This document shows positions 1 to 9,588 of a stretch of DNA of 25,125 nucleotides, one piece after another. The DNA lies in NCBI GenBank assembly GCA_025936205.1, contig JAICTU010000063.1:1-25125 (forward strand), given 5' to 3'. The translations under genes were made by a program, and so were the position numbers. Source of the stretch: Polyangiaceae bacterium (GTDB taxonomy: Bacteria; Myxococcota; Polyangia; Polyangiales; Polyangiaceae). Numbering within the stretch: the first letter of the stretch is position 1; each line of letters begins with the position of its first letter. The notes under the pieces were generated by a model. It did no database searches and was not told the DNA's origin. It saw nothing but the letters and a program-made list of their open reading frames with translations.

Positions 1-9
1 AGGAGGCCG

Positions 10-1155
10 ATGCTCGACTTCAACCTGTCCGAAGAGCAGACCGCGCTGTGTGAGGCTGCGCGCCGCTTCACCAAAGAACGCGTCATTCCAGCGGCCGCCG
101 CGGCAGATCGCGACGCCAAATTCCCGCGTGATGTGTTCGAGGAGGCCTGGAAGCTCGGCTTGATCAACACCACCGTGCCCGGCGAATACGGCGGCGCCGG
201 CCTGGGTGAGCTGGACAACGCGCTGATCACAGAGCAGCTCGCCTACGGCTGCACCGGGATCCAGACCAGCATGCTCGCCAATACCCTGGCGGGCACCCCG
301 GTGCTGCTCGCCGGCAGCGATGCGCAGAAGCGCAAATACCTGGGTATGCTCACCTCCGAGCCACGCTTCGCCTCCTATTGCACCACCGAGCCCAGCGGCG
401 GCAGCGACGTCGCCGCGCTCAAGACCCAGTTCCGGAAGGTCGGCTCCGACTATGTCCTGAACGGGGAGAAGTGCTGGATCACCAACGCCAGCCTGGCCAG
501 CTTCTATGTCGTCTTCGCCACCTCCGATCCGGCGAAGAAGCACAAGGGCATCGCCGCCTTCATCGTGGACCGTGAAACCCCCGGCCTGAACGTGGGCAAG
601 CACGAGGACAAGATGGGGCAGCGCGCCAGCGACACGGCGGCGGTCCACTTCGAGGACGTCAAGGTCAGCGGGGACAACCTGCTGGCGCCCGAGGGCGAGG
701 GCTTCAAGCTCGCCATGGAGACGTTCAATCAGACACGACCCGACATTGGCGCCATGGCCACGGGCCTGATGCAGCGCTGCCTGGACGAGTCGGTGGCCTA
801 CGCCCGGGAACGCAAGGCGTTCGGGGTGCCCATCGGGGAACACCAGCTGGTGGGCGCCATGCTGGCCGACATGGCCATCCGTACCGAAGCCACACGCCTG
901 CTGTACCAGAAGGCTGCGTGGAACCTGGATCACAAGGTGCGCAACCCGATGGCGTCAGCCTATGCCAAGGCGTTCGGCGCCGACGCGGCGATGCAGTGTG
1001 CGCTCGATGCCGTGCAGGTCTTCGGCGGCAACGGCTACGTGAAGGACTACCCCGTCGAGAAGCTGATGCGAGATGCCAAGGTCCTACAGATTTACGAGGG
1101 CACGAGCCAAATCCAGCGAGTCGTGATCTCTCGCGCGCTGCTCAAAGGCGGGTGA
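10..1155 (+). CDS. Acyl-CoA dehydrogenase, medium-chain type
   Basis: A 381-residue FAD flavoenzyme that would oxidise acyl-CoA to trans-2-enoyl-CoA in fatty acid beta-oxidation, passing electrons to electron-transfer flavoprotein in the cytoplasm. The full-length ACAD fold is present: an N-terminal helical domain, the middle FAD-binding part (TTEPSGGSD, then WITNA) and the C-terminal helical domain with ERKAFGVPI and VFGGNGY. The C-terminal stretch EKLMRDAKVLQIYEGTSQIQ is very close to medium-chain acyl-CoA dehydrogenases (ACADM), and its Glu at residue 363 sits at the catalytic-base position. The start is set by a perfect AGGAGG at positions 1-6. It may belong to an operon running in from upstream of the window. 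Substrate chain length is inferred from resemblance only; short- or branched-chain use is possible. Confidence 0.93.
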   Translation: MLDFNLSEEQTALCEAARRFTKERVIPAAAAADRDAKFPRDVFEEAWKLGLINTTVPGEYGGAGLGELDNALITEQLAYGCTGIQTSMLANTLAGTPVLLAGSDAQKRKYLGMLTSEPRFASYCTTEPSGGSDVAALKTQFRKVGSDYVLNGEKCWITNASLASFYVVFATSDPAKKHKGIAAFIVDRETPGLNVGKHEDKMGQRASDTAAVHFEDVKVSGDNLLAPEGEGFKLAMETFNQTRPDIGAMATGLMQRCLDESVAYARERKAFGVPIGEHQLVGAMLADMAIRTEATRLLYQKAAWNLDHKVRNPMASAYAKAFGADAAMQCALDAVQVFGGNGYVKDYPVEKLMRDAKVLQIYEGTSQIQRVVISRALLKGG

Positions 1156-1233
1156 GACACGCGCGGAAGTTGATGGTAGCTTCTGGGTTCAACCACGCTG
1201 CCCTTGGGCACGAGGAACTGGTGCGGCAGGAGC

Positions 1234-2016
1234 ATGGCCCGAACCCCGAAATCGTCCGAAGCAAATCCCACTCCCTCTGGCAGAGCCGATTGGCTCCCCT
1301 GGTTCCTCAGCGTATTCGGCGCGAGCTGTGCGCTGTTCGTGCTGGTCAAGGGCGTTCTGCCAGCGCGCAGCCAGAACGCGCACCTGATGGAGCGCGTGTC
1401 GCGCCTCGAGACCGCGGCGGAAGTCGCCTCCAGCGAGCGCGCCTCGCTGGAGCAGGCCAAGGGCCACCTGCTCGAGCAATGCAACTCGGCCCCGGCGCAG
1501 AGCTCCAGTGCCGGCAAGGATCACGAGAACGACCAGCGAGCCCAGCAGCAGGCGCGCAAGGACATGAGCGACACCTTCGCCGACCAGGTCACCGCGGGTG
1601 ATATCTGGTTCGAGCAACGTGCGGGAGGCCTCGCGATCGGCATCCGCGAAGGCGTCTTGTTCAATGGCGATCACACCGAGGTCACCTGGAAGGGGCGGCG
1701 CTTCCTGAAGGCCTTCGCAGAGAATCTGAAGCACCTTCCCTCCGATCAGGCCTTCGAGGTCGCCGGCTACTTCGACCCGACCTCGAGCGCGAGCGCCAAG
1801 CCCGCCAAGAAGCCCCGCTCCGGCTGGGAGATCTCGGCGCGACGCGCCGCCAGCGTCGCGCGCTACCTGGAGGACGAGGGCGGCATCGCCGGCGCGCAGC
1901 TCAGCGCCGCCGGCTTCTCGCGCTATCGCCCCGAGGGCGGCGACCGCATCGAAGTCCTGCTGCTCACCCAGGACGCCGCCAAAGAAGCGCTGAAGACGGC
2001 GGAAGCGACGCGCTAG
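1234..2016 (+). CDS. Membrane-anchored OmpA/MotB-like C-terminal domain protein
   Basis: A 260-residue protein with a short charged N-terminus, one membrane segment at about residues 20-42 (WLPWFLSVFGASCALFVLVK), a probable coiled coil at about 50-82 and a C-terminal OmpA/MotB-like module at about 120-245. The module is recognised by GLAIGIREGVLFNGD, by SARRAASVARYLEDEGG and by SAAGFSRYRP. Proteins of this shape sit in the inner membrane and place the OmpA-like module in the periplasm, where the family binds peptidoglycan; that role is inferred. The typical C-terminal Asn-Arg-Arg is not obvious, so peptidoglycan binding is not assured. The start is uncertain: ATG 1234 has AGGAG only one base away, with GAGGAA at 1212-1217 further off, and an in-frame TTG at 1204 is possible. 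It lies 78 bases after the acyl-CoA dehydrogenase on the same strand and ends 16 bases from a convergent gene. Confidence 0.75.
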   Translation: MARTPKSSEANPTPSGRADWLPWFLSVFGASCALFVLVKGVLPARSQNAHLMERVSRLETAAEVASSERASLEQAKGHLLEQCNSAPAQSSSAGKDHENDQRAQQQARKDMSDTFADQVTAGDIWFEQRAGGLAIGIREGVLFNGDHTEVTWKGRRFLKAFAENLKHLPSDQAFEVAGYFDPTSSASAKPAKKPRSGWEISARRAASVARYLEDEGGIAGAQLSAAGFSRYRPEGGDRIEVLLLTQDAAKEALKTAEATR

Positions 2017-2032
2017 AAAAGCAGCCGAAGCG

Positions 2033-3211
2033 CTAGAACGCGCTCTCCCCGGTGAGGGCCTTGCCGAGGACCAGCGTGTGGATCTCGTGCGTACCCTCGT
2101 AGGTGTACACGCTCTCCAGGTTGAGCTGGTGGCGCATCACCGGGTACTCGAGCAGGATGCCGTTGGCCCCGAGCAAACCGCGGCAGCGCCGCGCGACGTC
2201 GAGCGCCATGCCGACGTTGTTCCGCTTGCAGAGCGAGACCTGCTCCGGCCGCAGCTTCGTACCAGCGTCTTCCAGGCGCGAGAAATGTAGACTGAGCAAG
2301 TCGGCCTTCACGATCTCGGAGGCCATGTCGCTGAGCTCGCCCTGCACCAGCTGCTTCGACGCGATCGGCACGCCAAACGCCCGGCGCTCGCGCACATAGC
2401 CCACGCAGCTCTCGAAGCAGGCCTTGGCCGCGCCCGTCGCGCCCCAGGAGATGCCCATGCGAGCCTGATTCAGGCAGGCGAGCGGCCCGCGCAGCCCGCT
2501 ACTCGCCGGCAGGCGCTGCCGCTCCGGTACCCGGCAGCCGTCCAGGACCAGCTGTCCCGTGTCGCTGGCGCGCAAGCTGAGCTTGCCAGGGATTCTGGGG
2601 GTCTCGAAACCGGGCGTACCGCGCTCCACCAGGAAGCCCGCTATCGACTCGGCACCGCCGCCATCGACCTTGGCCCAGACCAGCGCCACGTCCGCGAGCG
2701 GCGCGTTGGTGATCCACATCTTGGTGCCGCTCAGCACATAGTCGGAGCCCTCGCGGCGCGCGTGCGTGCGCATGGCAGCAGGATCCGAGCCGCTGTCGGG
2801 CTCGGTCAAGCCGAAGCAGCCGATCAGCTCGCCCCGCGCCATGCGCGGCAAGTAGAGTTGCTTCTGCTCCTCGCTGCCGAAGGCGTGGATGCCGTACATC
2901 GCGAGCGAGCCCTGCACGCTGACGAAGCTGCGCAGCCCGCTGTCGCCGTACTCCAGCTCCTGCAGCACCAGCCCGTATTGCACCTTGCTCAGACCGGCGC
3001 AGCCGTAACCGGAAAGGCTCGCGCCCAGCAGACCGAGCTCTGCCAGCTCCGGCACCAGATCGACCGGGAAGCGCTCCTCGGCGAAGAGCGCCGACGCCCG
3101 CGGCAGAAAACGCTCCTGCACGAAGCGCCGCACCTGCGACTGGATGCCGCGCTCCTCCTCGTTCAGCTGTGAAGGGAGCGCGGACAGCGCATCCAGCGAG
3201 ATCGGGTCCAT
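2033..3211 (-). CDS. gcdH: Acyl-CoA dehydrogenase, glutaryl-CoA dehydrogenase-like
   Basis: A 392-residue ACAD-family flavoenzyme. Glutaryl-CoA dehydrogenase oxidises and decarboxylates glutaryl-CoA to crotonyl-CoA in lysine and tryptophan degradation. Family features are SVQGSLAMYGI, FGLTEPDSGSDPAAM (flavin and substrate region), KMWITNAPLAD and the ending VYTYEGTHEIHTLVLGKALT, whose EGTHxIHxLxLG pattern is typical of GcdH; Glu372 sits at the catalytic-base position. The length agrees with bacterial GcdH. The only in-frame ATG is at 3211 and has no clear Shine-Dalgarno sequence in front, so the start is less certain than the identity. It converges on the OmpA-like gene and stands apart from it in transcription. 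A non-decarboxylating or other short-chain dehydrogenase is the main alternative. Confidence 0.85.
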   Translation of the reverse strand: MDPISLDALSALPSQLNEEERGIQSQVRRFVQERFLPRASALFAEERFPVDLVPELAELGLLGASLSGYGCAGLSKVQYGLVLQELEYGDSGLRSFVSVQGSLAMYGIHAFGSEEQKQLYLPRMARGELIGCFGLTEPDSGSDPAAMRTHARREGSDYVLSGTKMWITNAPLADVALVWAKVDGGGAESIAGFLVERGTPGFETPRIPGKLSLRASDTGQLVLDGCRVPERQRLPASSGLRGPLACLNQARMGISWGATGAAKACFESCVGYVRERRAFGVPIASKQLVQGELSDMASEIVKADLLSLHFSRLEDAGTKLRPEQVSLCKRNNVGMALDVARRCRGLLGANGILLEYPVMRHQLNLESVYTYEGTHEIHTLVLGKALTGESAF

Positions 3212-3376
3212 CTGCGCAGGATAGGACGCAAATCGCTGATGCAGAAGTCGAAGGTGTGGGCCACGCGGACGTCGGGAACGATATTCCAGCCGTTGTTGGA
3301 CAGCGTCATGGTCGAGAGCTGCTCACCGCCTGCGTTCCAGCACCTTCTCAGGGAACCAGCCGCCAAACAGGAAATC
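3163..3376 (-). other. Possible small gene or decayed gene remnant upstream of gcdH
   Basis: The gap 3212-3465 holds no confident gene, but its minus strand looks partly coding. From ATG 3309 a 48-codon frame runs to TGA at 3163, overlapping the gcdH start in another frame. In its first 31 codons nearly every third base is C or G, and the peptide (NNGWNIVPDVRVAHTFDFC) looks protein-like. Just upstream, in a different frame, 3376-3326 reads DFLFGGWFPEKVLERRR before a stop. The two pieces could be one gene broken by a frameshift, a short leader peptide, or chance. I do not recognise a family. The plus strand of the same stretch shares the same third positions, so the base bias alone does not fix the strand. 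Confidence 0.2.
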
Positions 3377-3465
3377 TGGTCATCTGTCGCGCGGCCACCG
3401 GATGCGAGCAACTCCGCGCCCGCCCAGGCCGGCGCGCGAGCGCCAGGCCCCTCTCTTGCCGTGTG

Positions 3466-5457
3466 TTAGCGAGCGCTCGGAGTGCGGGATGTCCCCGCGA
3501 CATAGGAGCAGCGGAATCCAACGCTTCGATCGCGTTCGCTGCCGCTCAGGTAGAGCCGCAGCACGGGTGGCGCGAGCGCGGCCTGGCTGCTCGTAAATGC
3601 TCCCCCGCGCACGACGTGCGAAGCGATGGCGTCGGCGCCCGGTTCCCCGTCGTACACTTCCACACGCCCCGCGGTCCACTCGGCGACGTTGCCGATCAGA
3701 TCCAGCACGCCCTCGGGGGTGGCGCCCCCCGGAAACGAACCGACGGGCGCCGTGCCCGCGTAGCCATCGGCCCCGTCATACATGACGCCCTCGAACACGC
3801 CCTGCAGGCTTTGCGCCCCGTACCAGCTCTTGCACTCGCTGCCGCAAGCATTGACCAGAGCCGGTCCCGGCGCCTCGTTACCCCAGGGATAGGGCCTACC
3901 GCGCGCGCCGGCGGCCGCGAAGTCCCATTCGTCCTCGCTGGGCAGCGCGCCGCCTCGCCACTGGCAATACCCCGCGGCCTCCTCGTAGGTCACGCAGTTC
4001 ATGGGGTGCTGGCCGCGGCTCGCAGCGCCAGAGTTGCACTGTGCAGCAAGGGCTCCCAGCGCGCGCCGCCGAGCGCCCGGGGAGAGCGCCACCTCGGGCA
4101 GCACGCTCTCGCGGCGTGGCGCGGCGCAGTGGCCCGCGTTGACGCACTGCGCGTAGGCGGCGGCCGTCACTTCGTAGCGATCGAGACAGTAGGTTCGCGC
4201 CGGCGTATCGCGCGTCGCCGGGCGGGACAGCAGGGCCGCACCATCCGGGCACGACACGGGGCCTGCGGCCAGCTCGGTGGGCGCCGCGAGAGCCAGGGTC
4301 GGCGACGGCACGGCAAGCTGTCCAGGAGGCTCCGCGGGGGGTGCCGCCGGAGCGGGCGGCAGGTCGGCAGCCGGAGCTGCCGCGACGGCCGCAGGGATCA
4401 CAGCGGCACTCGCCGGCGCGCTCTGTGACCTCGCAGCCCGCAGCAACGCCTCGCGCGCCTGCTCGGAATAGCGCAAGAACAGCGCGAGACCCAGTGTGCT
4501 CGCGCCGATCGCGACGAACCCCCAGACCCAGCGGCGCGAAGCGCGCGGCTCGTAGCGAGTCCCGAGCGACGCCGCCAGCGGTACGAAGCTGAGCTCACTG
4601 GGCTCCTCGTGCACCGTGGCGGGGCGCCGTGCGGAGCGCGGCGGGGGCGCCGCTGGGGGCGGCGGTGTGACGCGCCGGTCCATCAAACTGCGCTCGCGCA
4701 GCTCGACCAGGTGTGTGAGCGTTTCCAGGTCCGGCAGCGAGCTGTCCTGCACCACGCGCTCCAGCGAGCGATGCCCGTCGATCAGGCGCAACACGGCAAA
4801 CTCCGTGGCGCTGGCGCGCGCATCCGGCGCCATGGCGGCCCCGCTGGTCACGTAAACGGCGTTCATGTCGCCGAGCCGCTCGCGCAGCCGCCGGCTCTCA
4901 TCGGCGCGCCGGGCGGCTTCCATGAGCAGCGCCTGCGTCGAAACGGTGATGGTTCGTGGCCGGCGCAGCTCGGCAAAGCGCGCCGAGCAATCAGCCAGCA
5001 CGCGGCCCCGTTCCACGGTGAGCAGCCGATACACCGCGGGCGCACCGATCAGCCGCCCGCACTCCGCATCGACCACGTCCCCTTCGGCACACCAGATACG
5101 GCTCTGCTGCCCGGCGTGCTCGATCGAGATCTCGGCGTCCTTGCGCCCCAGCGCCAGCGTTTGGATCACCTCCGCGACGGCAAGCGTCTCCACGTTGCCG
5201 CTGAACTCCGCGGACTCGATGTCCTCCAGCTCCATGCCCTCCGTGGAGAGCGCAGCGCGCACCCGCTCATCGAGCACGCGCCGCGCTTCGCGGCGGTAGA
5301 GGCGCATCCATTCCTTCAGCTCCGACCCCGAGAGGCCGTGCTTGCTGCACGCCTCCTGCAGGCTCAGCTGCCCACGCAAAATGCGTTCGACGAGCTCTAG
5401 CTTTCGCTCGTTGGCGAGAGACTCCTGGCGTCGAGAGATCGGCGCTTCCGTGACCAT
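3466..5457 (-). CDS. Transmembrane HTH-PATAN(DUF4388)-like protein with periplasmic FGE-sulfatase-like domain
   Basis: A 663-residue fusion. Residues about 18-56 look like a helix-turn-helix of the DUF1153/transposase-N type (LSLQEACSKHGLSGSELKEW). About 83-200 resembles the PATAN/DUF4388 module common in delta-proteobacterial signalling proteins. One membrane helix lies at about 310-328 (WVWGFVAIGASTLGLALFL), followed by an Ala/Pro-rich linker (335-400). About 400-653 is a formylglycine-generating-enzyme-like domain (CLDRYEVT, NCVTYEEAAGYCQW, LPSEDEWDFAAAG, PYPWGNE, DLIGNVAEWT, VVRGGAF, VGFRCS). The paired active-site cysteines of true FGE near the C-terminus are missing, so it is probably a binding domain rather than an FGly-forming enzyme. 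Predicted topology is HTH and PATAN in the cytoplasm and the FGE-like domain outside, as in one-component membrane regulators; this is inference. The gene follows acnA by 77 bases; its ribosome binding site is weak. Confidence 0.8.
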   Translation of the reverse strand: MVTEAPISRRQESLANERKLELVERILRGQLSLQEACSKHGLSGSELKEWMRLYRREARRVLDERVRAALSTEGMELEDIESAEFSGNVETLAVAEVIQTLALGRKDAEISIEHAGQQSRIWCAEGDVVDAECGRLIGAPAVYRLLTVERGRVLADCSARFAELRRPRTITVSTQALLMEAARRADESRRLRERLGDMNAVYVTSGAAMAPDARASATEFAVLRLIDGHRSLERVVQDSSLPDLETLTHLVELRERSLMDRRVTPPPPAAPPPRSARRPATVHEEPSELSFVPLAASLGTRYEPRASRRWVWGFVAIGASTLGLALFLRYSEQAREALLRAARSQSAPASAAVIPAAVAAAPAADLPPAPAAPPAEPPGQLAVPSPTLALAAPTELAAGPVSCPDGAALLSRPATRDTPARTYCLDRYEVTAAAYAQCVNAGHCAAPRRESVLPEVALSPGARRRALGALAAQCNSGAASRGQHPMNCVTYEEAAGYCQWRGGALPSEDEWDFAAAGARGRPYPWGNEAPGPALVNACGSECKSWYGAQSLQGVFEGVMYDGADGYAGTAPVGSFPGGATPEGVLDLIGNVAEWTAGRVEVYDGEPGADAIASHVVRGGAFTSSQAALAPPVLRLYLSGSERDRSVGFRCSYVAGTSRTPSAR

Positions 5458-5485
5458 TTCGCTACGAAAAAACGGCGTTTTCGCG

Positions 5486-5511
5486 CGGTTACTGAAGCTT
5501 TAACTCGGTTA
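5486..5511. promoter_or_regulatory. Direct repeat CGGTTA, possible operator
   Basis: CGGTTA occurs at 5486-5491 and again at 5506-5511, exactly 20 bases apart (about two helical turns), within the 77-base gap upstream of the HTH-containing fusion gene. The spacing suits a dimeric DNA-binding protein on one face of the helix, and autoregulation by the downstream product is possible. A 6-base repeat can also be chance, and no -35/-10 pair is clear here. Confidence 0.2.
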
Positions 5512-5518
5512 GATCGCT

Positions 5519-5534
5519 GCCTCCTGGAGCCGGC

Positions 5535-5543
<9 letters not shown>
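5519..5543 (-). terminator. Strong hairpin straddling the acnA stop codon
   Basis: GCCTCCT at 5519-5525 is the exact reverse complement of AGGAGGC at 5537-5543, and between them, after one extra G, lies the 10-base palindrome GAGCCGGCTC (5527-5536). Together they form a GC-rich stem of up to 12 pairs with one bulge, less the few bases needed to turn the loop. It covers the acnA TGA codon (5537-5535). No U-tract follows on the minus strand, so it may be a factor-assisted terminator or a 3' mRNA-stabilising structure rather than a classical intrinsic terminator. Confidence 0.4.
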
Positions 5544-8321
<2,778 letters not shown>

Positions 8322-8330
8322 GCGTGCTTC

Positions 8331-8346
8331 CTCTCTCTCTCTCTCT
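8331..8346 (-). repeat. (CT)8/(GA)8 dinucleotide repeat at the acnA ribosome binding site
   Basis: Eight uninterrupted CT units on the plus strand read as (GA)8 on the acnA coding strand. The tract fills most of the 25-base glpB-acnA gap and runs into the GAGGAA Shine-Dalgarno sequence seven bases before ATG 8321. It offers several overlapping purine-rich ribosome binding registers and is a type of repeat prone to slipped-strand length change. Confidence 0.85.
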
Positions 8347-9588
8347 TCATACCGTGACCGGGATCTGCGACGCGCTCACTCGACATACCCCGCGCGCCGC
8401 CGCGATCCCTGCATAGATGGCTTCGAGACCGGTCCGAGGCCGATCCGCCACCACGTCTCCCGCCGCCCAGACGTTCGCCACCGCGGTGAGCTGCGTGCTG
8501 TCCGCGAGCACACCGACGCGCTCCAGCGCGCTGCGCCCGAGGCTCTGCAGGTCGATACCCAGCGCTCCCGACTCCAGCGATACCTCGCGCCCGTCCAGCC
8601 GCAACGCGAGCGGCCCGCGCTCACCGGACACGCGCAGCGACAGTGAGAAGCTGCGCGAGTCGGCGGGGTTCGGGATGCGAGAGGTCCCCGCAGAACTGAG
8701 CCCGGCGAGAAACCGAACGCCGCCCCCCGCGACCCCACCCACGGCCAGCACCACCTCGCTGGGCGCCGGCTCGAGCGCTTCATGCTTGCCGTCCGCGGCC
8801 GCGACCCACACCGCCAGGCCCTGCTTCGATTGCTGGAGGTCCACCACCGTCGCGCGCCGCACCGACACAGCGCTGCGGGCAAACCAGGCGTCCCGGGCCG
8901 CCTCGAAGCGAAAGCCCGCCGGGCCCCCCGGCGCAGAGAGCACCTCGCCCAGCGGGCGCCGCGCCGCTTCGCGCACGCGCACCACACTGCGCGGCAACAG
9001 TCCGAGCCAGGGCCCGCACAAGAGCGGCGACTCGCCGTCCCCCGCCGTGCGCAGCGCCTCACCGAACGCCGCCGCCCACGCCGGATCATCGGCGCGCGCG
9101 GCGATCTCTCCCTCGGGCAGAAAGCGCAGCGCCTCCGCTTGCGGGAGCCGCGCCGGCACCGCGTGAAACTCGGTGCGGGTGAGCCGGGCCCAGCTGCTCG
9201 CGCTCCAGGCGCGCGCCAAATCCGCTGCGTCCCAGCCGCGGATGGCCGCGTCCACCACCTCGATCCGCCGACCGCGCAGCGGCTCCAGATCGAGCAACGC
9301 CAGATCGTGACAGCGCGCCGGGCGCAGCACACCGCCCGACGTCGCCAGCCGCGCTCCGACGCCCTCGGACGGCGCCCAACAGCCGAGCGCGTGCAGGAAC
9401 TCGTCTGCCTCGCGCGCCAGGGGCCGTGGATCGGGAGGGCCATCCCAGTCCAACCGATCCAGCGCCCCGGAGTAGGATGCCGACGCGCCGGGCCCCTCCC
9501 AGACCAGCAGCACCGGGCGCCCGCGCCGTTCGAGGCTCCAGGCCGCCGCGACACCGGCCAAGCCACCCCCGACCACCAGCACGGTCAC
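8347..9588 (-). CDS. glpB: Glycerol-3-phosphate dehydrogenase subunit B-like FAD protein
   Basis: A 413-residue flavoprotein starting with the dinucleotide-binding motif [20 protein letters not shown] and ending with the second FAD-contact segment [16 protein letters not shown]. Length (E. coli GlpB is about 419) and position immediately behind a glpA gene support the B subunit of the anaerobic-type glycerol-3-phosphate dehydrogenase, which with GlpA oxidises glycerol 3-phosphate to dihydroxyacetone phosphate. The middle of the protein is poorly conserved to my eye, so the symbol rests partly on context. GTG at 9588-9586 is chosen because it overlaps the glpA stop (GTGA), a sign of translational coupling; a longer open frame reaching 10863 is only the shadow of glpA. 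No glpC (Fe-S membrane anchor) lies nearby, so the quinone-linking partner is unknown. Confidence 0.75.
   Translation of the reverse strand: MTVLVVGGGLAGVAAAWSLERRGRPVLLVWEGPGASASYSGALDRLDWDGPPDPRPLAREADEFLHALGCWAPSEGVGARLATSGGVLRPARCHDLALLDLEPLRGRRIEVVDAAIRGWDAADLARAWSASSWARLTRTEFHAVPARLPQAEALRFLPEGEIAARADDPAWAAAFGEALRTAGDGESPLLCGPWLGLLPRSVVRVREAARRPLGEVLSAPGGPAGFRFEAARDAWFARSAVSVRRATVVDLQQSKQGLAVWVAAADGKHEALEPAPSEVVLAVGGVAGGGVRFLAGLSSAGTSRIPNPADSRSFSLSLRVSGERGPLALRLDGREVSLESGALGIDLQSLGRSALERVGVLADSTQLTAVANVWAAGDVVADRPRTGLEAIYAGIAAARGVCRVSASQIPVTV

Noticed and set aside
3169..4428. A 419-codon plus-strand frame opposite the FGE-like fusion gene.
   Set aside because: It is antisense to a well-supported gene, Arg/Ala-rich, and has no recognisable motif; long antisense frames are expected in GC-rich DNA.
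3466..5457. The FGE-like domain as a true formylglycine-generating enzyme that activates a sulfatase.
   Set aside because: The conserved active-site cysteines are missing near its C-terminus and no sulfatase gene is in the window.
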